A stretch of 64,000 nucleotides of DNA, taken from the NCBI GenBank assembly GCA_963383645.1, contig OY726557.1:151274860-151338859 (forward strand), given 5' to 3'. Of this stretch, positions 34,800-46,809 are shown piece by piece. The position numbers and the translations under genes were made by a program. A model generated the notes under the pieces. The model was not told the origin of the DNA and made no database searches. It saw nothing but the letters and a program-made list of their open reading frames with translations. The stretch comes from Muscardinus avellanarius (Eukaryota > Chordata > Mammalia > Rodentia > Gliridae). Each line of letters begins with the position of its first letter. Position 1 is the first letter of the stretch.

Positions 34800-35343
34800 T
34801 CAGTGCTGGGATTGAATCCAGGGGCGCTCTACCACTAGGCCATGTCCCTGACCTTTTTTTAAAGCAGTGAGACTTTTCTAAATTGCCCAAGTTGTCCTTG
34901 AACCTGCGACCCTCCTGCCTCACTGGGCTTTTAAGTCTGAACCACTGAGCCTAGTCCACCAGTTGCTCTTAACCAGCCTCTTGTTTTGGTCCTCATAACC
35001 AGGGTGTGAGATGACATAAACTGTAACATTTACACTTTACCCATGATGGGAAAGAAGTCTCAGAGAACTCAGTTCCCACATGATGGATGGCAGGGCACCC
35101 ACTTGACTGGAAGGATTTGCTTTCTTTTCCTTTTTTTTTTTTAGCGGTATTGGGGGTGAAACCCAGGGGCATTCGACCTCCAAACTACACCCCCAGCCCT
35201 ATTTTTTTATCCTTTATTTTGAAACAGGGTCTGGGTTGTAAAGGGCCTCACTAAGTAGTAGCTGAGGCTGTCCTCGAACCGTGATCTTCCTGGCTCAGCC
35301 TCCCAAATGCTAGGATTACAAGCGTGTACCACCACGCCTGGTA
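34800..35343 (-). mobile_element. Two minus SINEs
   Basis: 34800-34956 (old) and 35143-35343 (full). The gap 34960-35130 is unique or MIR-like. Confidence 0.8.
35030..35115 (-). mobile_element. Possible MIR fragment
   Basis: TTTACCCATGATGGGAAAGA...CTCAGAGA resembles the reverse complement of MIR. Weak. Confidence 0.35.
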
Positions 35344-36289
35344 GGATTTTGCTTTTCAAACTTGCTACATTCAGCGACAGAACAACAGCATTCTGAGAAC
35401 ACCGGAAAAGTTTAGGCCTTGGGGATTTTGCTTTAATGACTTTGGAAGACTGATAGGGATTTGGTCACTAATTTTTAGCGGTCAGCATTGCATTTCCTAA
35501 ACAACATCCTGTTGGGCCAGCACTTGCTGTTCCATTCCAGACACACACTGCCCTCAGAGGGACTTGTGTGAACTGGTTGCTAACATACATGCGCAGATGG
35601 AGCATCAGTGTTTCGGAACAGACACTACATGCGATCATGATGCTCCGTGAAACAGAGTGCCACTGAAACTTCTTGGGCTTTGAACACAGAAGTTATATTC
35701 TCTTATGGTTTGGCCTGTAAACAACTAGATCCTTAGTCCACCTTCTTCTCTATGTTGTCCCATTGAGATTTAAAGGTACTCACGAGAGAAAACACCTCAG
35801 TGAATAGCCTCCCTCCATAACAGTACCCAAGTGGTTTTTGCAGTCTGACTTCATGTTACCTCTTGGTCTGGCTGTTTCCGAACAAGAGTCTTTGCATTTC
35901 TCATAAAACCTAGGGTTTTATTTCAGTTACTCCAATAGAGTTATGATCCTCTGAGCATCTTTTAGATCCTGCAGACCCTTTGCTTACCTCTGTAGCAGAT
36001 GTGCTTAATGCTTAATCCCCACTGCTACAGAGCATCCCTGAAGGGGGAGAGACTTCCAGCTAGGCTGCCCAGTAGCTGTGTCACTGCATGCTTTGAGTAG
36101 CCGGCCTCAGTATGAGCTTAGAGGCAGTACTGAAATGCAGCAGCATGCCCCCTCAATTCTACTGCTAAATCTCATATTGAGAAAACAAGTTTCTCTTCAA
36201 ATTGGCCAGATAGATCATTGGTATAGCCACTGTAACACAACCTGATTTGAAATTGAAAAATGCCTCGAAAGGAAATGAGATGTGGCTTT
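35344..36289. other. Unique intergenic stretch before the RPS23 copy
   Basis: Largest repeat-free block between the YAP1 3' end and the left edge. No coding signature was seen. Candidate for conserved non-coding sequence, untested. Confidence 0.4.
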
Positions 36290-36775
36290 TTTAAATATGA
36301 AAATTTATTGCTACTGTGTTTTACCATTGAAATAAATGATCCTGGTCTTTCTTGCCTTTCTGTAAGACCCAAGGAGAGACAGCTACTTTAACCACCTTAA
36401 ACTGGATTCCAGGAATGTCACCTTTCCGATCAAATCCAGCAACCAGAACGTCGTCATTTTCCTCAATGAGGTTTAAAACAGCCATCATTAGGTACAAAGG
36501 TGTGATTTTCTTGCCATTCTTCATTAACAGGACCCTGACACACTTCCTGATGGCAGATTTTGTGGCTTCAACCCCTACTTTTTCCAGCATTTTCCCCTTT
36601 GCATGGGAAGCGGCTCCAAGAGTTGGCCTTTCAGGGCTGTGCCCAAATGGGCTTTCTTGTATTGTTTATCATGTTCTGGTCCTGCTGGTGACCACTTGAG
36701 CTTCCTGACAGTACAAAGACAGCAACACTTGTCCATCCTGCCAGTGCCACGGGCTGCAGTGAGAGCGAGATGTAG
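36290..36775 (-). pseudogene. RPS23P: RPS23 processed pseudogene
   Basis: Minus-strand intronless copy of the 40S ribosomal protein S23 mRNA. The start codon equivalent lies at 36736-36734, preceded by 5' UTR-like sequence (CCCGTGGCACTGGCAGG). Recognisable blocks are [27 protein letters not shown] and [14 protein letters not shown]. Damage: the second codon region is altered (MDKCC), a frameshift and short deletions occur around the NPFGGASHAKG and KQPNS regions, HAV is missing before GDIPG, and the normal stop is lost so that reading continues to a TAA at 36323-36321. An AATAAA copy (36309-36304) precedes a short T run marking the old tail. Not expected to make functional S23. It may have been expressed only if near a promoter, and none is visible. 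Confidence 0.93.
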
Positions 36776-36943
36776 CTTCTAATAATACCCCACAATGAAA
36801 ACTACACCAAAAATGGAGATGTCTAAGTCACAGACTACTTTTATATTGATTCCCTGAAAGCCATGGGAACTATATGATGAAATATACTTGGGATAAGGAT
36901 ATATGGAGAAAGGTATACCATACCATAAGAAATAAAGGTAGTT

Positions 36944-37021
36944 TTGGCAGTGCTGGGGATTAAACACAGGACTTCATGCACGCTAGGCAAGTACTCTGCC
37001 ACTGAGCTACCAACACATAAC

Positions 37022-37078
<57 letters not shown>

Positions 37079-37303
37079 CACTGGGATAAAACCCTTTTTT
37101 TGTGTGTGTATGGCACTGAGGATGAAACCCAGGGGCATTCTACCTCCAAGCTACACCCTTAGCCCTATTTTTTATATTGAAACAGGATCTCACTGAGTTG
37201 CAAAGGACCTTGGTAGTAGCCAAGGCTATCTTTGAACCACAATCCTTCTGTATCAGCCTCCCAAATGCTGGGATTCCATAAGCATGTGCCACCATACCCA
37301 GCT
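36944..37303 (-). mobile_element. ID element, TG repeat and B1-ID SINE
   Basis: ID 36944-37017, TG repeat 37024-37077, SINE 37108-37303. Confidence 0.83.
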
Positions 37304-37440
37304 CCCCATAACAATTTTATAAGGTTACTTTTATAAAAAAATCAAACCACCTGCATTCATTTTGAGCATAAAATACTAGGCAATTTCACAAAGTTATACA
37401 TAATAACTCATTTTTAAGTTTCACTTTTAAAAAAGAATTT

Positions 37441-37768
37441 AAATGAGACAGTCTTGCTATGTTGCCCTGACGTAATTCTCCTGCTTCAGCCTCCCTAGTA
37501 GCTGGAACCGCAGTTGCTTGCTCCTTGTTTAGTTTGAACCCCCTTCCCCCAAGGATCTAACCCATGGCCTTGGGCATGCTCGACAATGCTCTAACACTGA
37601 AATACATTCCCTAGCCCCTAGTTTCTTTTGTTTTTGCTATTGGGGATTTGAACCCAGGGACATTCTATTTCTGAGCTATACCCTCAGCCTCTTTATTTTG
37701 AAAGTGTCTCGCTATTGCTGAAGCTGGCCTTGAACCTGCAATCCTCCTGTTTCAGCCTCCCAAATACA
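37441..37768 (-). mobile_element. Old B1-like, ID and B1-ID pieces
   Basis: 37441-37526, 37545-37615 and 37632-37768. Confidence 0.65.
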
Positions 37769-38084
37769 AATCGTTTCACATTTTAAAAGAATAGATTAGA
37801 AATTTTATGTAAGTAAATTCTGCTCAAGATTCTCCAAAGACCACTTTAAATATAATCTAGCACTGATAATAGGTGGGCTTTTTTGTTTCTTCTAAAAGAA
37901 CCACACTAGTTTAGAAGTCAAGTCACTTAGTAGTTTGGGGGTTTTGTTAATATATGGCGGTTTAAAAATTCAGAACATCTTCTCAGTGTTTCATTTCCCT
38001 ATTATGTTGGTTCTGTAAAGTTTGTACGGCTGTTTACGTTAAGGGATTACCTATCTTTAGGATGCCATAGCTTCCACCTCCCCT

Positions 38085-38322
38085 GCCCTTCAGTGATGCT
38101 GGAGGTCCAACCCAGGCTCCTGCACTGCCCAGAGGCGTGCAGCCCCAGCCCTAAGCCAAAGCGGGTTGTCTTCAGATAAACCAACAAAATATACACATGG
38201 GATTTTGTTTTTTATATTTTTGACACAGGGTCTTTCTGCTGCCCCAGGCTCATCTCAAACTTCCGGGCTCGTGATCCCACCATCTCAGTCTCTCCAGGAA
38301 CACGCCACTGCACCTGGCTCTC
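38085..38322 (-). mobile_element. Old ID-like and B1-like pieces
   Basis: 38085-38153 and 38217-38322, both strongly diverged. Confidence 0.55.
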
Positions 38323-38613
38323 ATCTGATTAATTCCACAAACTTTTAATCAGAAAAAAAAACAAAAAAAAAAACTTTATCACAAGTTTTCAGTAATTACA
38401 GACTGAATGCCAACACTTTAAAGTGGACGCCAGGGTGGACACCTGGCCACAGCCCCCAGAAACACCATTAATTCCTCAGCTTTAGTGTGAGTGGAACCCT
38501 GGAGCCACAGGAGAGCAGCAGATGAGCCGACACACGACAAAGCCAGTTAGCAGTATATACAAAGGAGTTAGTTACCAGGACCAGAGAGGGGCTGGCCGCC
38601 ATTAAGGAAGGTA

Positions 38614-39057
38614 GGAAATGTGATGACATTTGGGGGTCATTCTTTTGCAACCTCAGCTGTCAAGAAATGGTAATTAGAGAACTAAAAAGAACCTGCCAGT
38701 CTATCAAAATCACAGTTTCCTTTCAGTACTAGTTACTGCAGCCATATACATTGCCAAAATGTACTGCCTTCTGGAGCAACCCCCTCCCTAGGTAAGAGGC
38801 ACAATGTTTAAACATGAAGTATATTTTTCATTTTTTCTTCATTGGTGCTGAAGATTGAACCTGGGGCTTCACACATGCTAGGCACATATTCCATCACTAA
38901 ACTATATCCACAGATTCAAGATATGGTTTTCAGCCAAGATGTATAATCATTATATTTTGTACTAAGGGAAACAATTTTTGAGCTCTACAATATTAGTGTT
39001 TTTACCAGTATAAAGGAATTATACACAAAATTTGAAAAGCTTTCAGACTTGCCTCAA
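38614..39057 (+). repeat. Local direct duplication, copy A (downstream of YAP1)
   Basis: This 444-bp block matches 45930-46357 base for base by eye, apart from a 5- versus 6-G run and a 17-bp segment (near 39000-39018) missing from copy B. It includes an ID-like minus element at 38842-38912. Similarity stops abruptly at both ends. No poly(A) or target-site duplication is evident. Confidence 0.93.
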
Positions 39058-39084
39058 GAAAATTGATGTGCCAATAATTAAAGA

Positions 39085-39132
<48 letters not shown>
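39085..39132 (+). repeat. AC repeat
   Basis: About 24 AC units just outside the end of duplication copy A. Confidence 0.95.
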
Positions 39133-39135
<3 letters not shown>

Positions 39136-39372
39136 TGTCATTGGAAAACTACAGTCATCTACTTATTCAAAGTTTGGAACCTACAACTTAAATTTGTGAA
39201 GTTTTAAATTAATAAAATAGTAATAATTATCACTCATGTAACTTCTATTTTGGAGGCTACAAAAGAACATTTTGGAGAAACAAAGCCAATGACAATTTTG
39301 AGAGATAGCATCATATTCATCTCAATTTTCCCTGAGCTATTATATGCAATTGGGTTAATTAAGAATAAAATA

Positions 39373-39770
39373 GGCTGGGCATGGTAGCACATGCTTGTAA
39401 TACTAGCATTCGGGAGGCTGAGATGGGAGGATCACGGTTCGAGAACAGCCTCAGCTACATAGTGAGGCCCTTTGAAACTCAGTGAGACCCTGTTTCAAAA
39501 TAAAGAATAAAAGCCGGGCATGATGGCGCATGGTTATAATCCCTGTGCTTGGGAGGCAGAGACAGGAGGATAGCACAGGTTTGAAGCCAGCCTTGCTGGC
39601 TTAAGAGACCTTGTTTCAAAAAAAAAAAATAATGATAATAATAATAATAATAAAAATAAAATAAAGAATAAAACATAGGGCTGGGGGTGTAGCTTGGATG
39701 TAGGGCACCCCTGGGTTCCATCCCCAGTACCACAAAAATAAAATAAAATAAATAAATAAAGAATAAAACA
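39373..39770 (+). mobile_element. SINE split by a B1 half of the young type
   Basis: Outer 39373-39511 and 39674-39736. Inner 39512-39621 with an AAT tail. aataaagaataaaa is found on both sides. Confidence 0.82.
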
Positions 39771-39875
39771 GATGATTCTGCTTAAACATTACTACCAATG
39801 GGGATGGAATATGTTAGGAGTATAGAACACAAAGTTCTAATAATTGTTATCTATACTTTATTTATTCATTTGTTT

Positions 39876-40040
39876 TGGAACCAAGGATTCAACTGAAGGA
39901 CAGTCTGCCTCTGAGCTACACCACCAGCTCTTTTTATTATACTGAAAAGGGGTCTTGCTTAGCTGTTGAGGCTGTCTGGCCTCCAACCCGCAATCCTTGT
40001 TTTAGCCTCCCAAGTCCTGGGATTACAGGTGTGTGTCGCT
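39876..40040 (-). mobile_element. Old B1-ID SINE, last repeat before the YAP1 3' end
   Basis: GGAACCAAGGATTCAACTGA to ACAGGTGTGTGTCGC. Confidence 0.72.
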
Positions 40041-40148
40041 TACATCTACACTTTAAAAATAATCAAACATCATGCCAAACTTTAGGAAGCAAGCAACTTT
40101 TAACTTAACCTGTCTCTACCTGTCTACCACTTATTGGTATAATCACTT

Positions 40149-40154
40149 TTTATT
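40149..40154 (-). terminator. YAP1: Distal YAP1 polyadenylation signal AATAAA
   Basis: Minus-strand GGAAATAAAAAGTGATTATA, about 3.7 kb past the stop. Similarity to the human distal 3' UTR continues down to here and SINE-rich sequence begins just below (40040), which suggests the end of the long isoform. Confidence 0.6.
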
Positions 40155-40351
40155 TCCAGCACTGTTTTAACTGGAAGGCTTCTAAGCCAAAAATATTATC
40201 AACTGTTAAAAACAACGAGGAAGAGTTTAAGAATATATTTGAACCACATAAACAAAAAGGTATTACATGAGAAAAAGTAATGTAACAATTTATGTAAGTA
40301 CCTAACATGAGCATGCACTTACACCTAAAACAGAACAAAAGACAACATTGG

Positions 40352-40402
<51 letters not shown>

Positions 40403-40942
40403 CTAACATGCGTGCATTAAGAAAGTCTCTAATATAAAACATTTAAAATGTGGCAAATACTTTTTCAAGATACAGAAAACAAATGTTAAAAAGGCATACC
40501 CATAATTCTTATAAACATGCTTATAAAGATAAAATCCATCTGAGCAAATATTTCTCACATGTACAAAAGCTATGAATTCATTGATCACTGAGTACTGCCT
40601 CCTACTTTTGCATTGTTTGAGTTTCAACACTGCCTGGTATGGATTCTGAATTATACAATTAATAACTGTTATTTTTGTCTTTTTTCCATGTTCCATATAG
40701 AACACATGTACTTAATATGAGTACTTAAAACATTATTTGTATTGGAGTCACTTCCTTATGGTTTTTTTTCTTTTTTTAAGGCACTGTATTTAGAAATGAG
40801 TTATTACAACAAGTAGTGCTTTGGAAAATCTGAAACTCCAAATCAATGTGCTCCATCAATCTTAAGTAGATCTAAAAAACCCTAACTTTCTGAAAAGAAC
40901 ACAAACGTAAAAAGTTGATGAGTTTAAAGATTATAAAATTGG

Positions 40943-40948
40943 TTTATT
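40943..40948 (-). terminator. YAP1: Proximal YAP1 polyadenylation signal AATAAA
   Basis: Minus-strand ACAATAAACCAATTTTATAA, about 2.9 kb past the stop codon. It sits in a conserved block that I recall from the human YAP1 3' UTR. Cleavage would fall near 40915-40930. Confidence 0.7.
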
Positions 40949-42719
40949 GTAAAAGCAATTCAAGAATAACCAGTTATCTTATTCCCATGCTGCCCAATAC
41001 AACCAAGAAGCAGGAAACATTTTACATTAGGAACAAGAACATAAAATGAGAAAGAGCACATCAAAGTTATCATTCAAACGCAAGAAAAAAAGGACTCTTA
41101 GGTCTCCTTCAGGTCAGTACAAAGAGTATGATAAGATCAAAGAGCACAAAAAGCTGCTACAACACTGAGGTATAACTGGGTAAATTAAAGTCAAGGGGGA
41201 AAGAAGACTACATATCCTTGTTTTGTGGTGTACTTAAGTGATTGAAATTTTAGTAACAATTGCCTTTTAATGATAGTAAGATGCAAGACAGGCCTTTACT
41301 GAAGAGAAATACGTTTATAAGTCTTCTATCAAGGTCCCACTAACTCTTCACGACCCACTCCCACCTTCCCACCCTCCCCCAAGCTAATGCTACTCTGCTG
41401 ATATATAAGATGCAACCTTAATTTGTACTTATTGGCAAATTGTAGGCACTCCTAAGTAGCTCTGACCTTCCACACATTAAAAACAAAAACATACTGAATC
41501 ATCCAGATGCTCAATTTTGCATTCTAGGTAGAATTTCATTATTGTTCAAAAACTCAGTGCATCTGCACAGTGGCCATTTCCCCTCAGACTTAATTCAACA
41601 TTGAATCTTTCTGTTGTTTTTCAAAATAAAAGCCGAGTCAATTATTACAAATGACTGACCCATGAGTCACTATATACAATACAGTGACTGCAATTTTTAT
41701 GAGCACTGAAAGTACTTAAAATTTCTTTCACTTTTGCATTCCTCCAAATTGAAGGGCCAACACACCCAGACTTTGTAATTGGGGGAAAACACTCTACACC
41801 TTCCTAAGCTGAAGCTTTCAATAGCAGCTTTAGCCAGGAAAAGAGATTTTATGTTATAAACCCTTGAAAATAAGGGCTGATTCTAGAAGCACTGAAAGAC
41901 CCTTAAATCATAGAGGTGCCAGCTGGTGCTACTATAATTCACAACCAACTATTACTTCATAGCTTATATCGAAGACTTAATTCATGTTCATTTTGTTCCT
42001 TTAAAAATACTCTTTGGAAACCATTATTACTCCTGTAGACACATACTCTAGTTATATCTCTTCCTGTAAAAATAAAGGTATAATTATGATTATCTCTATT
42101 TCTTTGCTAAATTCAACTACCAATATACATTTATTAATCTGATCACATTACCTGCTAACTCATGACCTTACAGTATTCTACATACCACCCAGCATCAATT
42201 TTCAGCATACAAACGTGGAGCAGTCTTTTAAGAACAATCTTAGAGGCAATATTTCAATCTAGTCTTCAATGTATTCATTACAAATTCATTACTAAAGTAC
42301 CAGAATGTACTTCCCAAAGCTGCAGGAAGGTGAGCGGTTGTAAAGCTCACTTCTGTCATGCAAACATGAACCAGCTCAGCGGCTTCTCATCAAGACACAT
42401 GCAGACTAGTCCGTGGTGGTGATAAAGCCATGTCTTGTTTGCTCCTTTTCAACTAATCAAATAGTATTTATCATGTGTCCAGAGGACAAAGAGTACTCCT
42501 TTAGATGTTCTCCATAATAATAGCCCTTTCTAGAATACTAAACTACCTCAAAACGCTGCAGATTGACCCAACCAGATTTAAACTACTGTGAGATATAAAC
42601 TACTAGTCATGTATTCTAAATGTATACATTCAAAGCTACCATTTTAAAAAATAAGTTGAAAAGTAGGGAAACCTAAAGGGAAAAACAAGATACATTCTGC
42701 TATCACACTATTATAAACA

Positions 42720-42738
42720 TTGTGTGTGTGTGTGTGTG

Positions 42739-42786
<48 letters not shown>

Positions 42787-42936
42787 AGAAGAAGAAGAAG
42801 AAGAAGAAGAAGAAGAAGAAGAAGAAGAAGAAGAAGAAGAAGAAGAAGAGGAGGAGGAGGAGGAGGAGGAGGAGGGGGAGGAGGAGGAGGAGGAGGAGGA
42901 GGAGGAGGAGGAGGAGGAGGAGGAGGAGGAGAGAGA
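42720..42936 (+). repeat. Compound microsatellite (TG)n(GA)n(GAA)n(GGA)n in the YAP1 3' UTR
   Basis: TG repeat 42720-42742, GA repeat 42745-42783, GAA repeat 42785-42849, GGA repeat 42850-42935 with one GGGGGA interruption. On the YAP1 mRNA strand this is about 190 nt of pure pyrimidine followed by CA repeats. The human transcript, as I recall it, has only a short CTCTCTCT...CACACAC at this point. Confidence 0.95.
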
Positions 42937-43830
42937 ATAATCAAGATTTAAATAAGACGGTAAAAAAAAAAGGAAATAGAGATTTTACCAAAAGAACTAT
43001 AATAATTGTCTCAAGCTACAAATATAAACAGATCCACTAAATAGTAATTTTCCCAAGTTGCAACAAAACCCACCAACCAACAACAACAAAAAACAGCAAA
43101 AAATAAAAAACACCAACAAAAATATCCACCCAAACCTACTCTAGAGTATGTGGTAATAATTAAAATATTTCTATGAAAATTGTCTCATGCCTTATAAGCT
43201 CCTAAAATAAAATCAAGGTCACTATGTGACTAATGATAGCACTAAGAAAAGGGGGGAACCACTGAAAGTTAAACAGTCTTCAGCCTGGGTTTCAGCGATC
43301 TCTTCAAATCAGCATTAAGTACTTAATATCAGATACAAAATTTTTGGCTTGTCAGACCAGTAAGACATGTTTTTCCACTGGCCAAAGGCAGCTGAAGAAA
43401 CAACTGCTTGAACAAACGAAATGCTGTGACATGAAGCATTTGACTTCCAATATTGAATATTCTGTAAAAATGATCAGTGAACATCTAATAGGGCAAAAGG
43501 AATGACATCCATCATCTAAACAGGCTCACTTCCCCCGGCCCCCCAAATGAACAGTAGTTACAATAGCAAAAGGAAGTTTTTTTGGTTTTTTTGGTGGGGT
43601 TTTTCTGTGTGTGGTTCTTTAGGGCCAACTGTGAAAGAGGTCAGCAATATATTAACAGCAGCAATGGACAAAGAAGAGCAAAACAGTGGATGAGAGGATC
43701 CTGCTGGACGTTTGTTCATCTTTTTCTGTGTTAGCCAGAAAACTGCAACTGGCTGTTTGGAAATTTCATGTATACAGGTCTTATCTCTTTAAATCCTTCA
43801 CAGATTTAAAATTCAGTCTACCTGAGGGCT

Positions 43831-44145
<315 letters not shown>

Positions 44146-44420
44146 TTAAAAACATTTTTCTGACTGACCTAGATTGTTACCCAGAATTTATTTTAGAAAG
44201 CAACACACAAATAATAAAATAAGAATGTTAACTTCTTTGTGCTTCAACATTTGCTTAGAAGGTCAATGTACACCTTGTTATTACAAAGCATTGAAGGGGA
44301 TTATAAAAAGCAAAAAACCAAAAATTCTCTGAAAAATTATATGCAGCGAGAAGAAAAAATAAGCACATCACACAACCATATACAGTCTACTGTATTCTGG
44401 GAAACACTGAAAATAAAAAG

Positions 44421-44613
44421 ACTACATGAGGCCGGGCGTGGTGGCGCACGCTTGTAATCCCCGCGCTTGGGAGGCAGAGAAAGGAGGATTGCACAGGTTC
44501 GAAGCTAGCCCCGCGCGCTGGCTTAGGAGACCCTGTTTCCAAATAAAAGTGCAAAAATAGGTCTGGGAGTGTAGCCCGGAGGTAGAAGGGCTTCCAGGAA
44601 CCCCAGGACCACC

Positions 44614-44644
<31 letters not shown>

Positions 44645-44649
44645 ACATG
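44421..44649 (+). mobile_element. Young CpG-rich SINE with TSD in a YAP1 intron
   Basis: GCCGGGCGTGGTGGCGCACG to CCCAGGACCACC and poly(A). actacatga occurs on both sides. Confidence 0.93.
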
Positions 44650-45239
44650 AACACTCTATTCTAAGAGATTCACAGTCACAATAACAAGCTTCACAGAAAC
44701 CCTTGAATAAATAAATCTTTCTAGATTTCCCAAACTTACCTTGGTCACAGAACCTCTTTGCATGTAACATTAATATTCCTCAAGCTTCAAAAGAACATAC
44801 TTTGAGAGAAACTAATAATCCACTAACTGCACTACAGGGATTTGGAGAAGAACTGAAGGTGAGAGGAGTAAGGACAGATTTAGTGCACGAGTTAGGTTTA
44901 AGTAGCTCCTAAGGACATTTCAAGATCTGGGTGAGTGGAGAGGAAGGGTGGTGTGGCTTCTAGGAAGCATTACAGTCTTGAGCTGGGCAGCACTGGCACT
45001 GAAGACCTTCCTAATACTTAGGAGACGCTGTCAGCTTTAAAGGGCTAGCTACTGGAGAACTGCTTCATTCCCCTGCCAATTCCTGTGCTCTGACAGTTGT
45101 GAAATCCAGGGCAATGGTAACCAGATAAGTCATAGGAGAAATGGTTCCTTAATTACCTGTTTGAGGCAACTCTCTCTCTCTCTTCTTCATCCCTCCCTCC
45201 TTCCTTCTTTCTCTCTCTCTTTCTCTCATTCTTTCTTTC

Positions 45240-45855
45240 ATACTGGGAATTGAAATTAAAGGCATGCCCCCCCAAGCCTGATTTTATTTCTTTATTTGAA
45301 AGAGGGCCTCATTATGTTGCCAAGAGCCTTGCTATGTTGCCAAGGCTGGCTTTGAACCTGTGATCCTCCTATGTCAGCCTCCCAAGTACTGGGATTACAA
45401 GTGTATGCCACCACGCCCAGATGAGGTAACTATTTCTTAGCTCCTATAAGACCTCCACAATTGCTCTAATGTAGGTGAACTCCCTCATCAAGCCTTTTCC
45501 ACCCAGTTTTCTGATCCCCTACCCAACACCTAAGTTGGACCAAAAACCCTCAGAGAATAGAGGCACATGACAAAAATCACATATAAAAAACTCTCTCCAA
45601 AATTAAGAGCACAAACCTGTAGTACGAGAGAGGTTTTTGTTTGCTTTTTTGCAGTACTGGGGATAGAACTTGAGGCATTCTACCTCCGAGCTACACCCCC
45701 GGCCCCATTTTTTACTCTTTATTTTGAAACAGGGTCTTACTGAGTTGCAAAGGGCCTCACTAAGTAGTAGCTGAAGCTGTCCTTGAACCGTGAGCCTCCT
45801 CCTGTCTCAGCCTCCCAAATGCTGAGATTACAAGTGTGCAGTACCACACCCGGCT
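45240..45855 (-). mobile_element. Two minus SINEs in a YAP1 intron
   Basis: 45240-45418. 45645-45855 with agagaggttttt at both ends. Confidence 0.85.
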
Positions 45856-45929
45856 CAGAAGAGAGGTTTTTAGTAAGGTCTTCAATTATCTTGCCAACTG
45901 ACATGTTAAAATAAGTCAGGTTAATAGTG

Positions 45930-46357
45930 GGAAATGTGATGACATTTGGGGGGTCATTCTTTTGCAACCTCAGCTGTCAAGAAATGGTAATTAGAGAACT
46001 AAAAAGAACCTGCCAGTCTATCAAAATCACAGTTTCCTTTCAGTACTAGTTACTGCAGCCATATACATTGCCAAAATGTACTGCCTTCTGGAGCAACCCC
46101 CTCCCTAGGTAAGAGGCACAATGTTTAAACATGAAGTATATTTTTCATTTTTTCTTCATTGGTGCTGAAGATTGAACCTGGGGCTTCACACATGCTAGGC
46201 ACATATTCCATCACTAAACTATATCCACAGATTCAAGATATGGTTTTCAGCCAAGATGTATAATCATTATATTTTGTACTAAGGGAAACAATTTTTGAGC
46301 TCTACAATATTAGTGGTTTTATACACAAAATTTGAAAAGCTTTCAGACTTGCCTCAA
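45930..46357 (+). repeat. Local direct duplication, copy B (inside YAP1 intron)
   Basis: This 428-bp partner of 38614-39057 has the same orientation and lies 7.3 kb away, with the terminal YAP1 exon and whole 3' UTR between them. It contains the ID-like element at 46159-46229. It starts 75 bp after a SINE and ends at GCCTCAA. Confidence 0.93.
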
Positions 46358-46563
46358 TAAATTCCTAATATTTAAAAACCAAGAAAAGACTTAATTGTAA
46401 ATTACTACATTGAAAACAAGGTAGGCTTCATCTGAATTAAAGTTTAAAGACTTTTCATTAATTTCTTCTGAATAATCTTTGCTCACAATAGTTTATTAGA
46501 CTTGTTGGCAATATAAAAATTTATGACTGAATGTCAGGGTTCTAACAGAAATAAGGAATACTA

Positions 46564-46809
<246 letters not shown>

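Larger units (their letters stand above)
40130..43830 (-). other. YAP1: YAP1 3' untranslated region
   Basis: AU-rich sequence directly downstream of the YAP1 stop, free of SINEs for about 3.7 kb although SINEs crowd both sides. From memory of the human transcript, colinear stretches occur throughout: the beginning (AGAGCCCTCAGGTAGACTGA), the segment before the proximal AATAAA, and the distal part ending near TTATTTCCAGCACTG on the plus strand. Lineage-specific additions are the compound microsatellite at 42720-42936 and an AT repeat at 40356-40400. The exact 3' end is inferred from the distal signal. Confidence 0.85.

Noticed and set aside
1..36000. Exons of the next genes expected beyond YAP1 (BIRC3/BIRC2 in human order)
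   Set aside because: No BIR, CARD or RING motif was seen on either strand. In human the neighbour is tens of kb away.
36321..36590. RPS23 as an active gene
   Set aside because: Intronless, with a frameshift, deletions and a lost stop codon.
42711..43040. Long open frames of poly-P/L, K/R, E or G
   Set aside because: All are translations of the compound microsatellite in the YAP1 3' UTR, in every frame.
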